DNA of 20,599 nucleotides from the NCBI GenBank assembly GCA_029932835.1, contig JAOZPI010000004.1, forward strand, positions 1 through 20,599, in the 5' to 3' direction. Under the pieces are notes generated by a model. The model saw only the letters and a program-made list of their open reading frames with translations, did no database searches and was not told where the DNA came from. Below are positions 6,767 through 14,114 of the stretch, one piece after another. The position numbers were made by a program, and so were the translations under genes. Source of the DNA: an archaeon. GTDB lineage: Archaea > Altiarchaeota > Altiarchaeia > JAFGQM01. The number at the start of each line of letters is the position of its first letter. The first letter of the stretch is position 1.

Positions 6767-6922
6767 ATGGCTTCAAACAAGACCGAGGAAACAAAAAAAG
6801 AGCTTCGAAAGGCTAACAAAGAGGCCAAGCGCGCCCCGGTCTGGGTATTTGCTGCCACAAACCGGAGGGTCAGAAGGTCTCCGAAGAGTGGGAGAAACTG
6901 GAGGAGGGATAACATCTACTAA
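6767..6922 (+). CDS. rpl39e: Large subunit ribosomal protein L39e
   Basis: ATG 6767 to TAA 6920-6922 encodes a 51-residue basic protein. It contains the L39e signature with NRRVRRSP and an Arg/Trp-rich end (SGRNWRRDNIY). L39e lines the peptide exit tunnel in archaea and eukaryotes. It is two bases after the PDCD5-family gene and one base before L31e, so it is embedded in the operon. Confidence 0.96.
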   Translation: MASNKTEETKKELRKANKEAKRAPVWVFAATNRRVRRSPKSGRNWRRDNIY

Positions 6923-6923
6923 T

Positions 6924-7487
6924 ATGGCTAAAGAGAGAGAGGGCGAGAAGGACGGAAATAAGGAAATGAAGCAAAAGAAAGAGGTGGAACTAGAAAAATC
7001 AACGGTCGCAGTGCCACAGAAATCTAAGAAAAAAACAGAGCAGAAATCCGATCAGAGGGAGCAAAAGGAGGAACAAAAACAAACAGAGTTATCCTCCCCT
7101 GCGGTCTCAGGTGCCAAGGAGGGGGCATCTGCCACTAAAATACCAGACGAGAAAAAGGCCTCCACAAACGAGAAAGGGGCCTCCAAAAGCCAGAAGGAAA
7201 CGACAGAAAAGAAGGGCGAAGAGAAAAAATCCGAGGTTGTTTCTGAAACTATTTATACCATATCCTTGGCTGCTGCCTACAGAACAAAGCCCTGCTACAA
7301 GCGTACAAACAAGGCTATAAAATTTTTACTTTCTTTCCTGAAGAGGCACACAAAGTCTGAGAATGTTCACATTTCCCCGTCTCTAAATTCGTATATCTGG
7401 AAGCGGGGGGCACGAAGGCCTCCGCGTCGTCTTCAGATCAAAGCGGTTAAGGATGCAGAAGGCAGGGTAACTGCTGAGCTTCTGTAG
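6924..7487 (+). CDS. rpl31e: Large subunit ribosomal protein L31e with long charged N-terminal extension
   Basis: From ATG 6924, one base after the L39e stop, this encodes 187 residues. Residues about 103-187 form a normal L31e domain, with ETIYTISL, the YRTKPCYKRTNKAIKFL segment and the NSYIWKRGARRPPRR block. The first roughly 102 residues are Lys/Glu/Gln/Ser-rich, low in hydrophobics and probably disordered. L31e is usually about 80-95 residues, so this is roughly double. The only later in-frame ATG is Met15, and no GTG or TTG is seen just before the domain, so the extension appears to be translated. L31e lies near the tunnel exit. A longer frame upstream overlaps L39e and is not used. Confidence 0.92.
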   Translation: MAKEREGEKDGNKEMKQKKEVELEKSTVAVPQKSKKKTEQKSDQREQKEEQKQTELSSPAVSGAKEGASATKIPDEKKASTNEKGASKSQKETTEKKGEEKKSEVVSETIYTISLAAAYRTKPCYKRTNKAIKFLLSFLKRHTKSENVHISPSLNSYIWKRGARRPPRRLQIKAVKDAEGRVTAELL

Positions 7488-7496
7488 TCTAAATAG

Positions 7497-7525
7497 ATCC
7501 GGTTTAATCAAATATCCGGTTTAAT
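7497..7525 (+). repeat. 12-base direct repeat before aIF6
   Basis: ATCCGGTTTAAT occurs exactly at 7497-7508 and 7514-7525, a 17-base period, ending one base before the aIF6 ATG at 7527. The first copy places its TTTAAT at about -19 to -24, where a TATA box for a leaderless transcript would lie. The second overlaps the start region. It may be a repressor site or a duplicated promoter element; this is by inspection only. Confidence 0.55.
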
Positions 7526-7526
7526 T

Positions 7527-8189
7527 ATGGCAATGTACCAAACTGAATTTGTAGGGGAGGACTATGTTGGCCTCTTTGGATTTGCAACAGACAAGTACCT
7601 CCTTGTTTCCCCTCGCCTCTCAGATAATCATATTGACAATCTCGTCTCTCATCTTTCTGTCCCGGTAGTGAGGAGCTCTGTCTCCGGGTTCTTTTTATCT
7701 GGTATCATGTCCTCTGGAAATTCTAATGGCGTCCTCCTCCCCTACCTCGCCCTGGATTCGGAAATATCATCCATAGGAGAGAAGACCCAAGTCTCCATAG
7801 TCCCAGACCGCTTCACCGCTCTTGGAAATCTCATAGTTGCAAATGACTATGGTGGCGTCATAAGTGATGTTTTCTCGCAGGAGGCAAAAGCGATAATAGA
7901 CAAAACCCTAGGAGTTAAGACCGTGCAGATGAGAATTGCTAATTCGAGTGAAGTGGGAGCAGTTTGCCTTTCCACTAACAAGGGATTTGTGGTAACTCCG
8001 GATGCTGGAGATGATGAGATAAAAAAGCTCTCAGGTATCTTTGGTGTTGAGGGCGGGAGAGCCACTGCCAATACGGGATCTAAGCTTATTGGTGCCTGTC
8101 TAATTGCCAACTCTAGGGGGTTTGTAGCCGGAAGCAGCACAACGCCTCTAGAGCTGGAGTATATCACAGAGGCTTTGGGATTTTTGTAA
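7527..8189 (+). CDS. eif6: Translation initiation factor 6 (ribosome anti-association factor)
   Basis: This 220-residue protein has the repeated aIF6/eIF6 pattern. FVGEDYVGLFGFATDKYLLV opens the first repeat, and similar blades recur: VGAVCLSTNKGFVVTPDA and GACLIANSRGFVAG near the end, with an NDYGGVIS element in the middle. The family binds the large subunit and blocks joining of the small subunit. It follows L31e by 39 bases and has its own repeat-containing upstream region. Met3 at 7533 is an alternative start. Confidence 0.95.
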   Translation: MAMYQTEFVGEDYVGLFGFATDKYLLVSPRLSDNHIDNLVSHLSVPVVRSSVSGFFLSGIMSSGNSNGVLLPYLALDSEISSIGEKTQVSIVPDRFTALGNLIVANDYGGVISDVFSQEAKAIIDKTLGVKTVQMRIANSSEVGAVCLSTNKGFVVTPDAGDDEIKKLSGIFGVEGGRATANTGSKLIGACLIANSRGFVAGSSTTPLELEYITEALGFL

Positions 8190-8227
8190 GGCTTGGTTCC
8201 TATAAAACCTGCTGTGGTGGGTGATTA

Positions 8228-8279
8228 GATTTGCATTAAAAAGTCTGGATAATCAAATCTGCATCAAAAAGTGTGATAA
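8228..8279 (+). repeat. Imperfect 25-base direct repeat upstream of LX
   Basis: Copies at 8228-8252 and 8256-8279 share the TGCAT core, the A5GT run and the final ATAA, differing at a few bases plus one gap (about 20 of 25 match). Within it, AGATTTG (8227-8233) and CAAATCT (8254-8260) also form an inverted pair. The repeat lies just upstream of the LX TATA box, where an activator or repressor would be expected. Confidence 0.5.
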
Positions 8280-8283
8280 ACTT

Positions 8284-8293
8284 CTTATAAAAC
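8284..8293 (+). promoter_or_regulatory. TATA box of the LX-prefoldin-CCA operon
   Basis: CTTATAAAAC is centred about 24 bases before the ATG at 8312, the spacing of a leaderless archaeal transcript. A second TATAAAAC at 8201-8208 lies upstream of the direct repeats and might be an additional start. Confidence 0.55.
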
Positions 8294-8311
8294 AAGGTGC
8301 AAAAAATAGCA

Positions 8312-8500
8312 ATGAAATTTGTTTTTTCTGGGTTGGTTCGGATAGGCAAGAACCTTGAGAAGTTTGAGAGAGAGATAGAAGCTGGTAGCGAAGGAGAGGC
8401 CAGAGAGAGGCTTTACTCCCTCTTTGGCAGCGAGCACAGGGCAAAGAGGCGGTGGATAAGGATTGATTCTGTCAAGAAGTTGGTCGAGAAGAATGGATAA
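8312..8500 (+). CDS. rplX: Large subunit ribosomal protein LX (L18a/L20a)
   Basis: From ATG 8312 this encodes 62 residues. MKFVFSG at the start, EGEARERLYSLFGSEHRAKRR (residues 32-52) and the final IRIDSVKKL match the archaeal LX/L18a family. A GTG at 8297 would add five residues, but the ATG matches family starts and the TATA spacing. It overlaps prefoldin alpha by eight bases, a common archaeal pairing. Confidence 0.92.
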   Translation: MKFVFSGLVRIGKNLEKFEREIEAGSEGEARERLYSLFGSEHRAKRRWIRIDSVKKLVEKNG

Positions 8501-8921
8501 TAAAAAACAGGAGAAAGAGCTTCAGACCCTGCTCCTTCAGATACGCTCCTATCAAAATGTCCTTCAGGAATTGAGCAGGGAGGTTGCCATCATAGAGCGA
8601 GCGATCTCAGAGGCTGAGACAGCAGTAAAGGCAGTCTCGCAACTTCCTGATGCTGGGGATCAATCCGAGGCTTTTGTCCCCCTAGGTTCTGGGGTGTACA
8701 CTAAATCAAAAATAATCGACCCCTCCAAATTTCTTGTCTCCGTCGGCGCTGGGATATCTATAGAGAAAACAACAGAGGAAACCGTGGATTATCTAAAGAA
8801 GCGGATTTCCGAAATGGGAAAGGAGAAAAAAAGAATGAGCGATCAGATTCAGAGGGTGATCACAGAGTTGGATTCTATGAACAAGAGGGCAGAGGCCATA
8901 TACTCAAAACTTCAAAAATAA
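8493..8921 (+). CDS. pfdA: Prefoldin alpha subunit
   Basis: This 142-residue protein has two long coiled coils (about 3-50 and 95-142) flanking a beta region with FVPLGSGVYTKSKI (about 60-73) and FLVSVGAGISIEK, the prefoldin alpha hairpin signature. Alpha and beta subunits form a hexameric jellyfish-shaped chaperone that passes unfolded proteins to the thermosome. The start overlaps LX by eight bases; a further upstream ATG at 8463 would add ten residues inside LX and is rejected. The stop abuts the ATG of the CCA-adding enzyme. The beta subunit is not in this window. Confidence 0.93.
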   Translation: MDNKKQEKELQTLLLQIRSYQNVLQELSREVAIIERAISEAETAVKAVSQLPDAGDQSEAFVPLGSGVYTKSKIIDPSKFLVSVGAGISIEKTTEETVDYLKKRISEMGKEKKRMSDQIQRVITELDSMNKRAEAIYSKLQK

Positions 8922-10283
8922 ATGGATGCAAAGTCGGTTATTCGGGAGGTTCTCCCAGATATAATACCAACATCAAAAGAGAAGCGACATGAGGAGGGCA
9001 TAAGGGATGAGGTCCTCACTATTCTGCGTGCAGTTTCCCACCCGATAGAGCCAAGAGCAGAGCCGCTGCTTGCAGGATCCATTGCAAAGGGCACTGATTT
9101 GCGCGGAGACAAAGACTTTGATCTCTTCGTTCTATTCCCGCGCGACATACCGAGGCAAGAAATGGAAGAGAAGGGGCTGCTCATAGGAAGGCGCTTTTTT
9201 GAAATCCTCGGATCAAAGCCGGAGCTTGCATACGCGGAGCACCCCTACACAAGGGGAAAGTACAAGAAGTTTACTGTTGAAATAGTCCCTTGCTATAGAA
9301 TTAAAAAAGGGGAAAGGATTATAAGTGCGGTTGATCGCACCCCCCTCCACACAGAGTTTGTCCTCTCTGCCCTAGAGAAAAAGCCCGCCCTCCGCAATGA
9401 TATTCGCCTCTTGAAACGGTTTATGAAGGTGGGAAATCTGTATGGAGCCAACGCTGCGGTTGAGGGATTTTCCGGATATCTTTGTGAGCTTCTTGTGATA
9501 AAATACGGATCCTTTTTGGATGTCCTCAGAGCCGCCTCCTCTTGGAAAAGGCACGAGTGCCTCTCTCTCAAGAAGCCAAGACGCACCAGCTTGGACCCAA
9601 CCTCTGCTCCCCTGACCTTCATAGACCCTGTGGATCCAAATAGAAACGCTGCAGCAGCGGTATCAATGGAGAAACTGGCAATGTTTGTCCACCTTTCTAA
9701 TCTCTTCCTTAGAAATCCTGACAAGTCCTTCTTCTATGAAGCTAAAAAAGTGCCAATGCGGGTTCAGGAGTTCTACAGGAATTTGAGGAAGCGTGGCACA
9801 GAGATCATATGCGTCTATTCAAAGGCTCCAAGACTGCTGGAGGACACCCTAGTGCCGCAGATCTCCAAGAGCCTGCGGGCCCTCTCTAGCGAGTGTGAGC
9901 GCGCAGGGTTTAGGGTTCTGAAGAAGGCGTACTGGACTGATGGAGAGCACATAGCTTTTCTCTTGGAATTTGAGGTGTGGGAGTTGCCACAGGTGATGAA
10001 AAAACAGGGGCCCTTCTTTGATTCAAATCCTGCAGATATAGACGGGTTTTTCTTGGCTAACCGCTCCCGTGCTGTTTCCCCGCCATATATTGAGGGGGAT
10101 CGATGGGTGATTGACACTATAAGGGAGGTTCGTCATGTTGACGACCTCATAAGGGAATATCTGGCGAATCCACAGGGCTTTGGGAAAAACCTCCGAGGCC
10201 TGAAATTTCACACACTGGTCGGGGCGCAACTGAGAAAGATAAAAACGCAGGACTTTTGGGCATTTATGTCCGAGTTCTGGTAA
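8922..10283 (+). CDS. cca: Archaeal (class I) CCA-adding tRNA nucleotidyltransferase
   Basis: This 453-residue protein is of normal family length. The nucleotidyltransferase motif GSIAKGTDLRGDKDFDLF spans 52-69, with the metal-binding carboxylates Asp65 and Asp67 and a likely third at Glu120 in TVEIVPCY. The rest matches the central and tail domains of archaeal CCA enzymes, including the KPRRTSLDPTSAPLTFIDPVDPNRN region. It adds CCA to tRNA 3' ends, which fits the absence of encoded CCA in both tRNAs here. It starts directly at the base after the prefoldin stop, so it shares that operon. Confidence 0.95.
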   Translation: MDAKSVIREVLPDIIPTSKEKRHEEGIRDEVLTILRAVSHPIEPRAEPLLAGSIAKGTDLRGDKDFDLFVLFPRDIPRQEMEEKGLLIGRRFFEILGSKPELAYAEHPYTRGKYKKFTVEIVPCYRIKKGERIISAVDRTPLHTEFVLSALEKKPALRNDIRLLKRFMKVGNLYGANAAVEGFSGYLCELLVIKYGSFLDVLRAASSWKRHECLSLKKPRRTSLDPTSAPLTFIDPVDPNRNAAAAVSMEKLAMFVHLSNLFLRNPDKSFFYEAKKVPMRVQEFYRNLRKRGTEIICVYSKAPRLLEDTLVPQISKSLRALSSECERAGFRVLKKAYWTDGEHIAFLLEFEVWELPQVMKKQGPFFDSNPADIDGFFLANRSRAVSPPYIEGDRWVIDTIREVRHVDDLIREYLANPQGFGKNLRGLKFHTLVGAQLRKIKTQDFWAFMSEFW

Positions 10284-10284
10284 T

Positions 10285-10357
10285 TTCACCCCTGGTCAGC
10301 ATCCCTGGGGCATTTTTATATGAATACCCTCTAATAAGCAAATAACCCAGGGGTGAA
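10285..10357 (+). promoter_or_regulatory. Inverted repeat flanking the psmB TATA box
   Basis: TTCACCCCTGG (10285-10295) and its exact reverse complement CCAGGGGTGAA (10347-10357) lie on either side of TTTTTATA (10313-10320). A third related block, CCCTGGG (10303-10309), is also complementary to CCCAGGG (10346-10352). The right arm falls near the expected transcription start. The arrangement could be paired operators or an RNA hairpin at the end of the cca transcript. Confidence 0.5.
10313..10320 (+). promoter_or_regulatory. TATA box of psmB
   Basis: TTTTTATA, predicting a start near 10340-10345 and a leader of about 60 bases. A nearer A/T stretch (TATATT, 10383-10388) is only about 15-20 bases from the ATG, too close for the usual spacing. 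Confidence 0.5.
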
Positions 10358-10385
10358 TAGTTCTGGATTCTTTCATAGACCCTAT

Positions 10386-10397
10386 ATTCAATTGAAT
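10386..10397 (+). repeat. 12-base perfect palindrome before psmB
   Basis: ATTCAATTGAAT is self-complementary and ends five bases before the psmB ATG. It may be a regulator site or a small RNA hairpin over the ribosome entry region, or it may be chance. Confidence 0.4.
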
Positions 10398-10402
10398 CCA
10401 CT

Positions 10403-11023
10403 ATGGAACAACAAAAAAAGACTGGAACCACTACGGTTGCACTTAAGTGTAAGGATGGCGTTATCCTAGCGACCGACAAAAGAGCCACTATGGGAACTCT
10501 CATCTCCAACAAGGAGGCTGAGAAGATATACCAGATAGATGACCGGATCGCGGCTACCATAGCTGGGGGCGTTGGCGACGCACAGAACATAATGCGCCTT
10601 ATAAGGGCTGAAGCACGACTCTACAAAATGAACCGGGGCGAGCCTATGACGATCAAGGGCGTGGCCACTCTCATATCAAATATTCTCAACGGGAGCAGGT
10701 ATTACCCATACCTCGTGATGAGCATAATTGCAGGAATCGACTCATCCCCACGGGTATTCTCTGTAGACCCAGTTGGTGGATTAATGGAAGAGAGCTACAT
10801 CTCTACAGGATCTGGATCTCCAATAGCCTATGGTGTTTTGGAGGAAAGCTTCAAGGAGAACAAGGCGGTGAGGGAAAACCTTCCAATAGCTGTCCGTGCC
10901 GTAAAGGTAGCACAGGAGAGGGATTCCGCGTCAGGGAATGGTATAACCTTGGCGACAATAACAAACGAGGGGTTCAAGAGATATAGCGACTCGGAGATAG
11001 AAAAAATACGCAAGTCATCATAA
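10403..11023 (+). CDS. psmB: Proteasome beta subunit (N-terminal threonine protease)
   Basis: This 206-residue protein has a short propeptide (1-8) ending in Gly8, with cleavage exposing Thr9 as the catalytic N-terminal threonine. Asp25 (TDKRAT) and Lys41 correspond to mature Asp17 and Lys33, and GSGSPIAYGVLE is the conserved late element. It forms the inner rings of the 20S proteasome, with alpha subunits encoded elsewhere. The gene is followed after 19 bases by aCPSF1, a pairing conserved in many euryarchaea. The upstream region carries an inverted repeat and a palindrome. Confidence 0.96.
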   Translation: MEQQKKTGTTTVALKCKDGVILATDKRATMGTLISNKEAEKIYQIDDRIAATIAGGVGDAQNIMRLIRAEARLYKMNRGEPMTIKGVATLISNILNGSRYYPYLVMSIIAGIDSSPRVFSVDPVGGLMEESYISTGSGSPIAYGVLEESFKENKAVRENLPIAVRAVKVAQERDSASGNGITLATITNEGFKRYSDSEIEKIRKSS

Positions 11024-11042
11024 TTCACCTCCTAATTCTAAG

Positions 11043-12941
11043 ATGCCTACATTGGAGGAGATACAGGAGCAAATACACGAATTCCTGCCCAGGGAGGTTG
11101 GTATAACCAACATATCCGCAGAGGGCCCAAAGATAGTCCTGACTACAGATCGTCTGGACGTCTTTGTCGATCACAGCGACATAACAAAGGATCTGGCACA
11201 TCATATAAAGAAGAGGATAATGGTGAGGCCGACAGCCTCCCAACTCCTAGATCCCGCAGAAGCAGAGGACATGATCAGGAAGATAGTTGGAGCAGACAGT
11301 GGAGTGACCAATATCTATTTCAACCCCTACCAAAAGGAGGTGATGATAGAGGCTGCGAAGCTGGGCAATGTAATAGGCATGAATGGGGAGAACATCAGAA
11401 AGATCATACGAGCGACTGGGTGGACCCCTGTCCTTGAAAGAGCCACTCCGATAAAGAGCAACATCCTCACCTCCCTGAGGAAAACGCTTTGGGACAAAAA
11501 GGTCTGCCGTAGGAGAAAGGAGTTCTTGGAGCGGGTTGGAAGGAAGATATACTCAAAGCCGGACCACTCCTGCGATTGGATACGGATCACTCCCCTAGGG
11601 GGAGCCAGTGAAGTTGGGCGATCCTGTTTTGTGGTTCAGACACCGAACAGCAATGTCCTTCTTGATTGTGGCATAAACGTGGCGGCTTCGGAACCGCGCC
11701 GCATGTTTCCTGATTTCAGAGCTATGCAGCTTACTATTGACGAACTAGACGCCATCATCCTTTCACACGCCCACTTAGACCACTGTGGTTTTATCCCCTA
11801 TCTCTATAATCGGGGCTTTGATGGCCCTGTTTACACCACGAAGCCAACCAGAGATATAATGGCTCTTCTCCAGCTGGACGCAATGGAGATATCTGTGAAG
11901 GAGGACAGGGAGCTGCCCTACACCAGTGCGGACATAAAGAAGGTCATAGAGCACGTTATACCCCTTGAGTATGAAGAGGTAGCTGACATCACTACAGATA
12001 TGAGGCTTACGCTCTATAATGCTGGCCATATACTGGGCTCTGCGGTTACTCATCTCCATATTGGCGACAGCCTTTATAACATCCTCTACACAGGCGACAT
12101 GAAATTCGGAGAGACCCGGCTCTTGAACCCTGCGTCCTATGAGTTTCCACGATTAGAAACCCTCATCATCGAGTCCACGTATGGAGGGCGAAAGAGCATA
12201 CAACCAAAGAGAAAGGAAGCGGAGGAGCTCCTCATAGGGAGCATAAAGAGAGTGGTGGAGCGGGGGGGGAAGGTTCTGATACCTGTATTTGGGGTTGGGA
12301 GAGCCCAAGAGGTCCTAATAACTCTGGATGAATATAAAAACGCACTTCCTGATGTTCCCATATATATTGATGGAATGGTATACGAGGCTACAGCGATCCA
12401 TACCGCGTATCCCGAATACCTAAAGCGGAGGCTCATGACCATGATACTGCGTGGTGCCAACCCATTTATATCTGAGCGCTTTGTCAAGGTGAACACGAAG
12501 GAGAGGATAGATCTAGCGGAGAGCACAGATCCCTGCATAATAGTAACTCCCTCCGGTATGCTTACAGGGGGCCCTTCTGTTGAGTATTTCAAGCGCATGG
12601 CAGGAAACGAGAAGGACATGATAATCTTTGTGGGTTATCAGGCCGAGGGATCGCTTGGGAGGAGGGTACAACGGGGCATGAAGGAAGTGGTCATCATGGA
12701 GGACAAAAAGCCAAAGAGTATTGAGGTAAAAATAGAGGTGATAACTATTGAGGGGTTCTCTGGACACGCTGATAGGAGACAACTACTTGGGTACGTAAAG
12801 AGGCTTTCTCCAAAGCCGGACAGGATACTATGTGTTCACGGGGAGGCGAAAAAGTGTCAAGATTTGGCACGGGGGTTAAATCGAATTTTCCATGTTGAGA
12901 CAAGGGCCCCGCAGAATCTTGATTCCATACGCAGTCTCTAA
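11043..12941 (+). CDS. fttA: aCPSF1/FttA: KH-domain beta-CASP ribonuclease, transcription termination factor
   Basis: This 632-residue protein has KH-type domains at the N-terminus (about 1-170, with GMNG at 112-115 as the second GxxG loop). A metallo-beta-lactamase core follows, with SHAHLDHCG (His242, His244, Asp246, His247), AGHILGSA (His329) and TGD (Asp352). The beta-CASP part has GFSGHAD (His575) and CVHGE (His599). The archaeal family is the CPSF73 homologue shown to act as endonuclease and termination factor at U-rich sites. Length and domain order are standard. A seven-T run (12976-12982) lies shortly after its own stop. Confidence 0.96.
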   Translation: MPTLEEIQEQIHEFLPREVGITNISAEGPKIVLTTDRLDVFVDHSDITKDLAHHIKKRIMVRPTASQLLDPAEAEDMIRKIVGADSGVTNIYFNPYQKEVMIEAAKLGNVIGMNGENIRKIIRATGWTPVLERATPIKSNILTSLRKTLWDKKVCRRRKEFLERVGRKIYSKPDHSCDWIRITPLGGASEVGRSCFVVQTPNSNVLLDCGINVAASEPRRMFPDFRAMQLTIDELDAIILSHAHLDHCGFIPYLYNRGFDGPVYTTKPTRDIMALLQLDAMEISVKEDRELPYTSADIKKVIEHVIPLEYEEVADITTDMRLTLYNAGHILGSAVTHLHIGDSLYNILYTGDMKFGETRLLNPASYEFPRLETLIIESTYGGRKSIQPKRKEAEELLIGSIKRVVERGGKVLIPVFGVGRAQEVLITLDEYKNALPDVPIYIDGMVYEATAIHTAYPEYLKRRLMTMILRGANPFISERFVKVNTKERIDLAESTDPCIIVTPSGMLTGGPSVEYFKRMAGNEKDMIIFVGYQAEGSLGRRVQRGMKEVVIMEDKKPKSIEVKIEVITIEGFSGHADRRQLLGYVKRLSPKPDRILCVHGEAKKCQDLARGLNRIFHVETRAPQNLDSIRSL

Positions 12942-12975
12942 TTCCTTGCCCAAGTGCTTCCCAGAATCTACAAAC

Positions 12976-12982
12976 TTTTTTT
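12976..12982 (+). terminator. T-run after aCPSF1
   Basis: Seven consecutive T's on the coding strand, 35-41 bases after the aCPSF1 stop and before trpS, resemble an archaeal U-rich termination signal. The same A/T-rich stretch may also act in the trpS promoter, which otherwise lacks a clear TATA box. Confidence 0.4.
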
Positions 12983-13004
12983 CCAGACAACACTAAAATA
13001 AACT

Positions 13005-14114
13005 ATGGAACTGGATCCGTGGAAAATAAGCGACATCTCAAATTATGAGCAGTTGTTCAACTTCGGAATGCGCTCGTTCTCTCCCTTTCACTCCCATTAC
13101 TCAGATAATAGATACATGAGGAGGGGGATAATCTTTGGTCACAGGGATTTTGAGAAGATAGACAGAGCCATCTCCAGAAAAGAACCGTTCATTATGATGA
13201 CAGGTCTTATGCCCTCTGGAAGGTTTCACTTTGGCCACAAAATGGTGGCTGATGAGATCGTCTGGTTTCAGGGGAAGGGGGCCAGAGTATATATAGCTAT
13301 TGCAGATATAGAGTCCTACCTCATGCGTGGTGTTCCCCTTGATATTGCAAAGAAGATCGCCTTGGAGGAATACATAGCCAATTATATCGCGTTGGGCCTT
13401 GATCCAGAGAGATCGCACTTCTGGTTTCAAAGCTCTTATAGGCCAGAATACTACCGCCTCTCTGATATGGCTGCTCAGGAAATAACACTCAATGAGCTCC
13501 GAGCAATATACGGGGATCTAACCCCAAGTAAGATAATATCAGTCCTGAAGCAGGTTTCCGATATTCTTCATGCACAGCTTCCAGAGCTGGAGGGAAAGCT
13601 CCCTACTGTGGTTCCAGTCGGTGCAGACCAAGACCCGCATATAAGATTAACTCGGGATATAGCATCTCGCCTCTCCCGCACATACGACTTTGAGCTTCCT
13701 TCCGCCACCTTCCACCGCTTTATGGAGGGACTGCAGGGTGGGAAAATGTCCTCCTCAGACCAAAAGAGTTACATTGCTCTTACCGAGAGCCCAGAAAGTG
13801 CCAAGAAGAAGGTGATGTCCGCAAAGACAGGAGGGAGGGAAACCGCAGATGAGCAGAGGAGACTGGGGGGCGTGCCGGAGCAGTGTGTTGTGTATAAACT
13901 CTACTATTATCACCTGGTTGATGATGATAGGGAGATGGAACGAATCTACAACGAGTGCAAAACAGGGGCTATCCTCTGTGGCGAGTGCAAGAGGAGGTGT
14001 GCCTCCATGCTTGAAGACTTTCTACAGAATCATCAGGAAAAGATGAGAGCAGCGAGAGATACCGCAAAACAAGTTATCTCAGAACAGCGGTCGGAATTTG
14101 GAGGTGAAAAATGA
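13005..14114 (+). CDS. trpS: Tryptophanyl-tRNA synthetase
   Basis: This 369-residue protein is of archaeal/eukaryotic TrpRS type, with the HIGH-like motif HFGH (75-78) after GLMPSGRF and the KMSKS-like motif KMSSS (248-252). VGADQDPHIRLTRD (207-220) is characteristic of archaeal TrpRS. A Cys cluster near the C-terminus (CGECKRRC) is present. The stop overlaps the ATG of pyrH (ATGA). Confidence 0.96.
   Translation: MELDPWKISDISNYEQLFNFGMRSFSPFHSHYSDNRYMRRGIIFGHRDFEKIDRAISRKEPFIMMTGLMPSGRFHFGHKMVADEIVWFQGKGARVYIAIADIESYLMRGVPLDIAKKIALEEYIANYIALGLDPERSHFWFQSSYRPEYYRLSDMAAQEITLNELRAIYGDLTPSKIISVLKQVSDILHAQLPELEGKLPTVVPVGADQDPHIRLTRDIASRLSRTYDFELPSATFHRFMEGLQGGKMSSSDQKSYIALTESPESAKKKVMSAKTGGRETADEQRRLGGVPEQCVVYKLYYYHLVDDDREMERIYNECKTGAILCGECKRRCASMLEDFLQNHQEKMRAARDTAKQVISEQRSEFGGEK

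Noticed and set aside
8221..8285. Possible C/D-box guide RNA upstream of LX
   Set aside because: GTGATTA and GTGATAA resemble box C, but no CTGA box D is present at the right places; the direct repeat explains the similarity.
11024..11042. CACCTCCT between psmB and aCPSF1, identical to the 16S rRNA 3' end
   Set aside because: It is an eight-base match in the wrong sense for a ribosome binding site and has no rRNA context; most likely chance.
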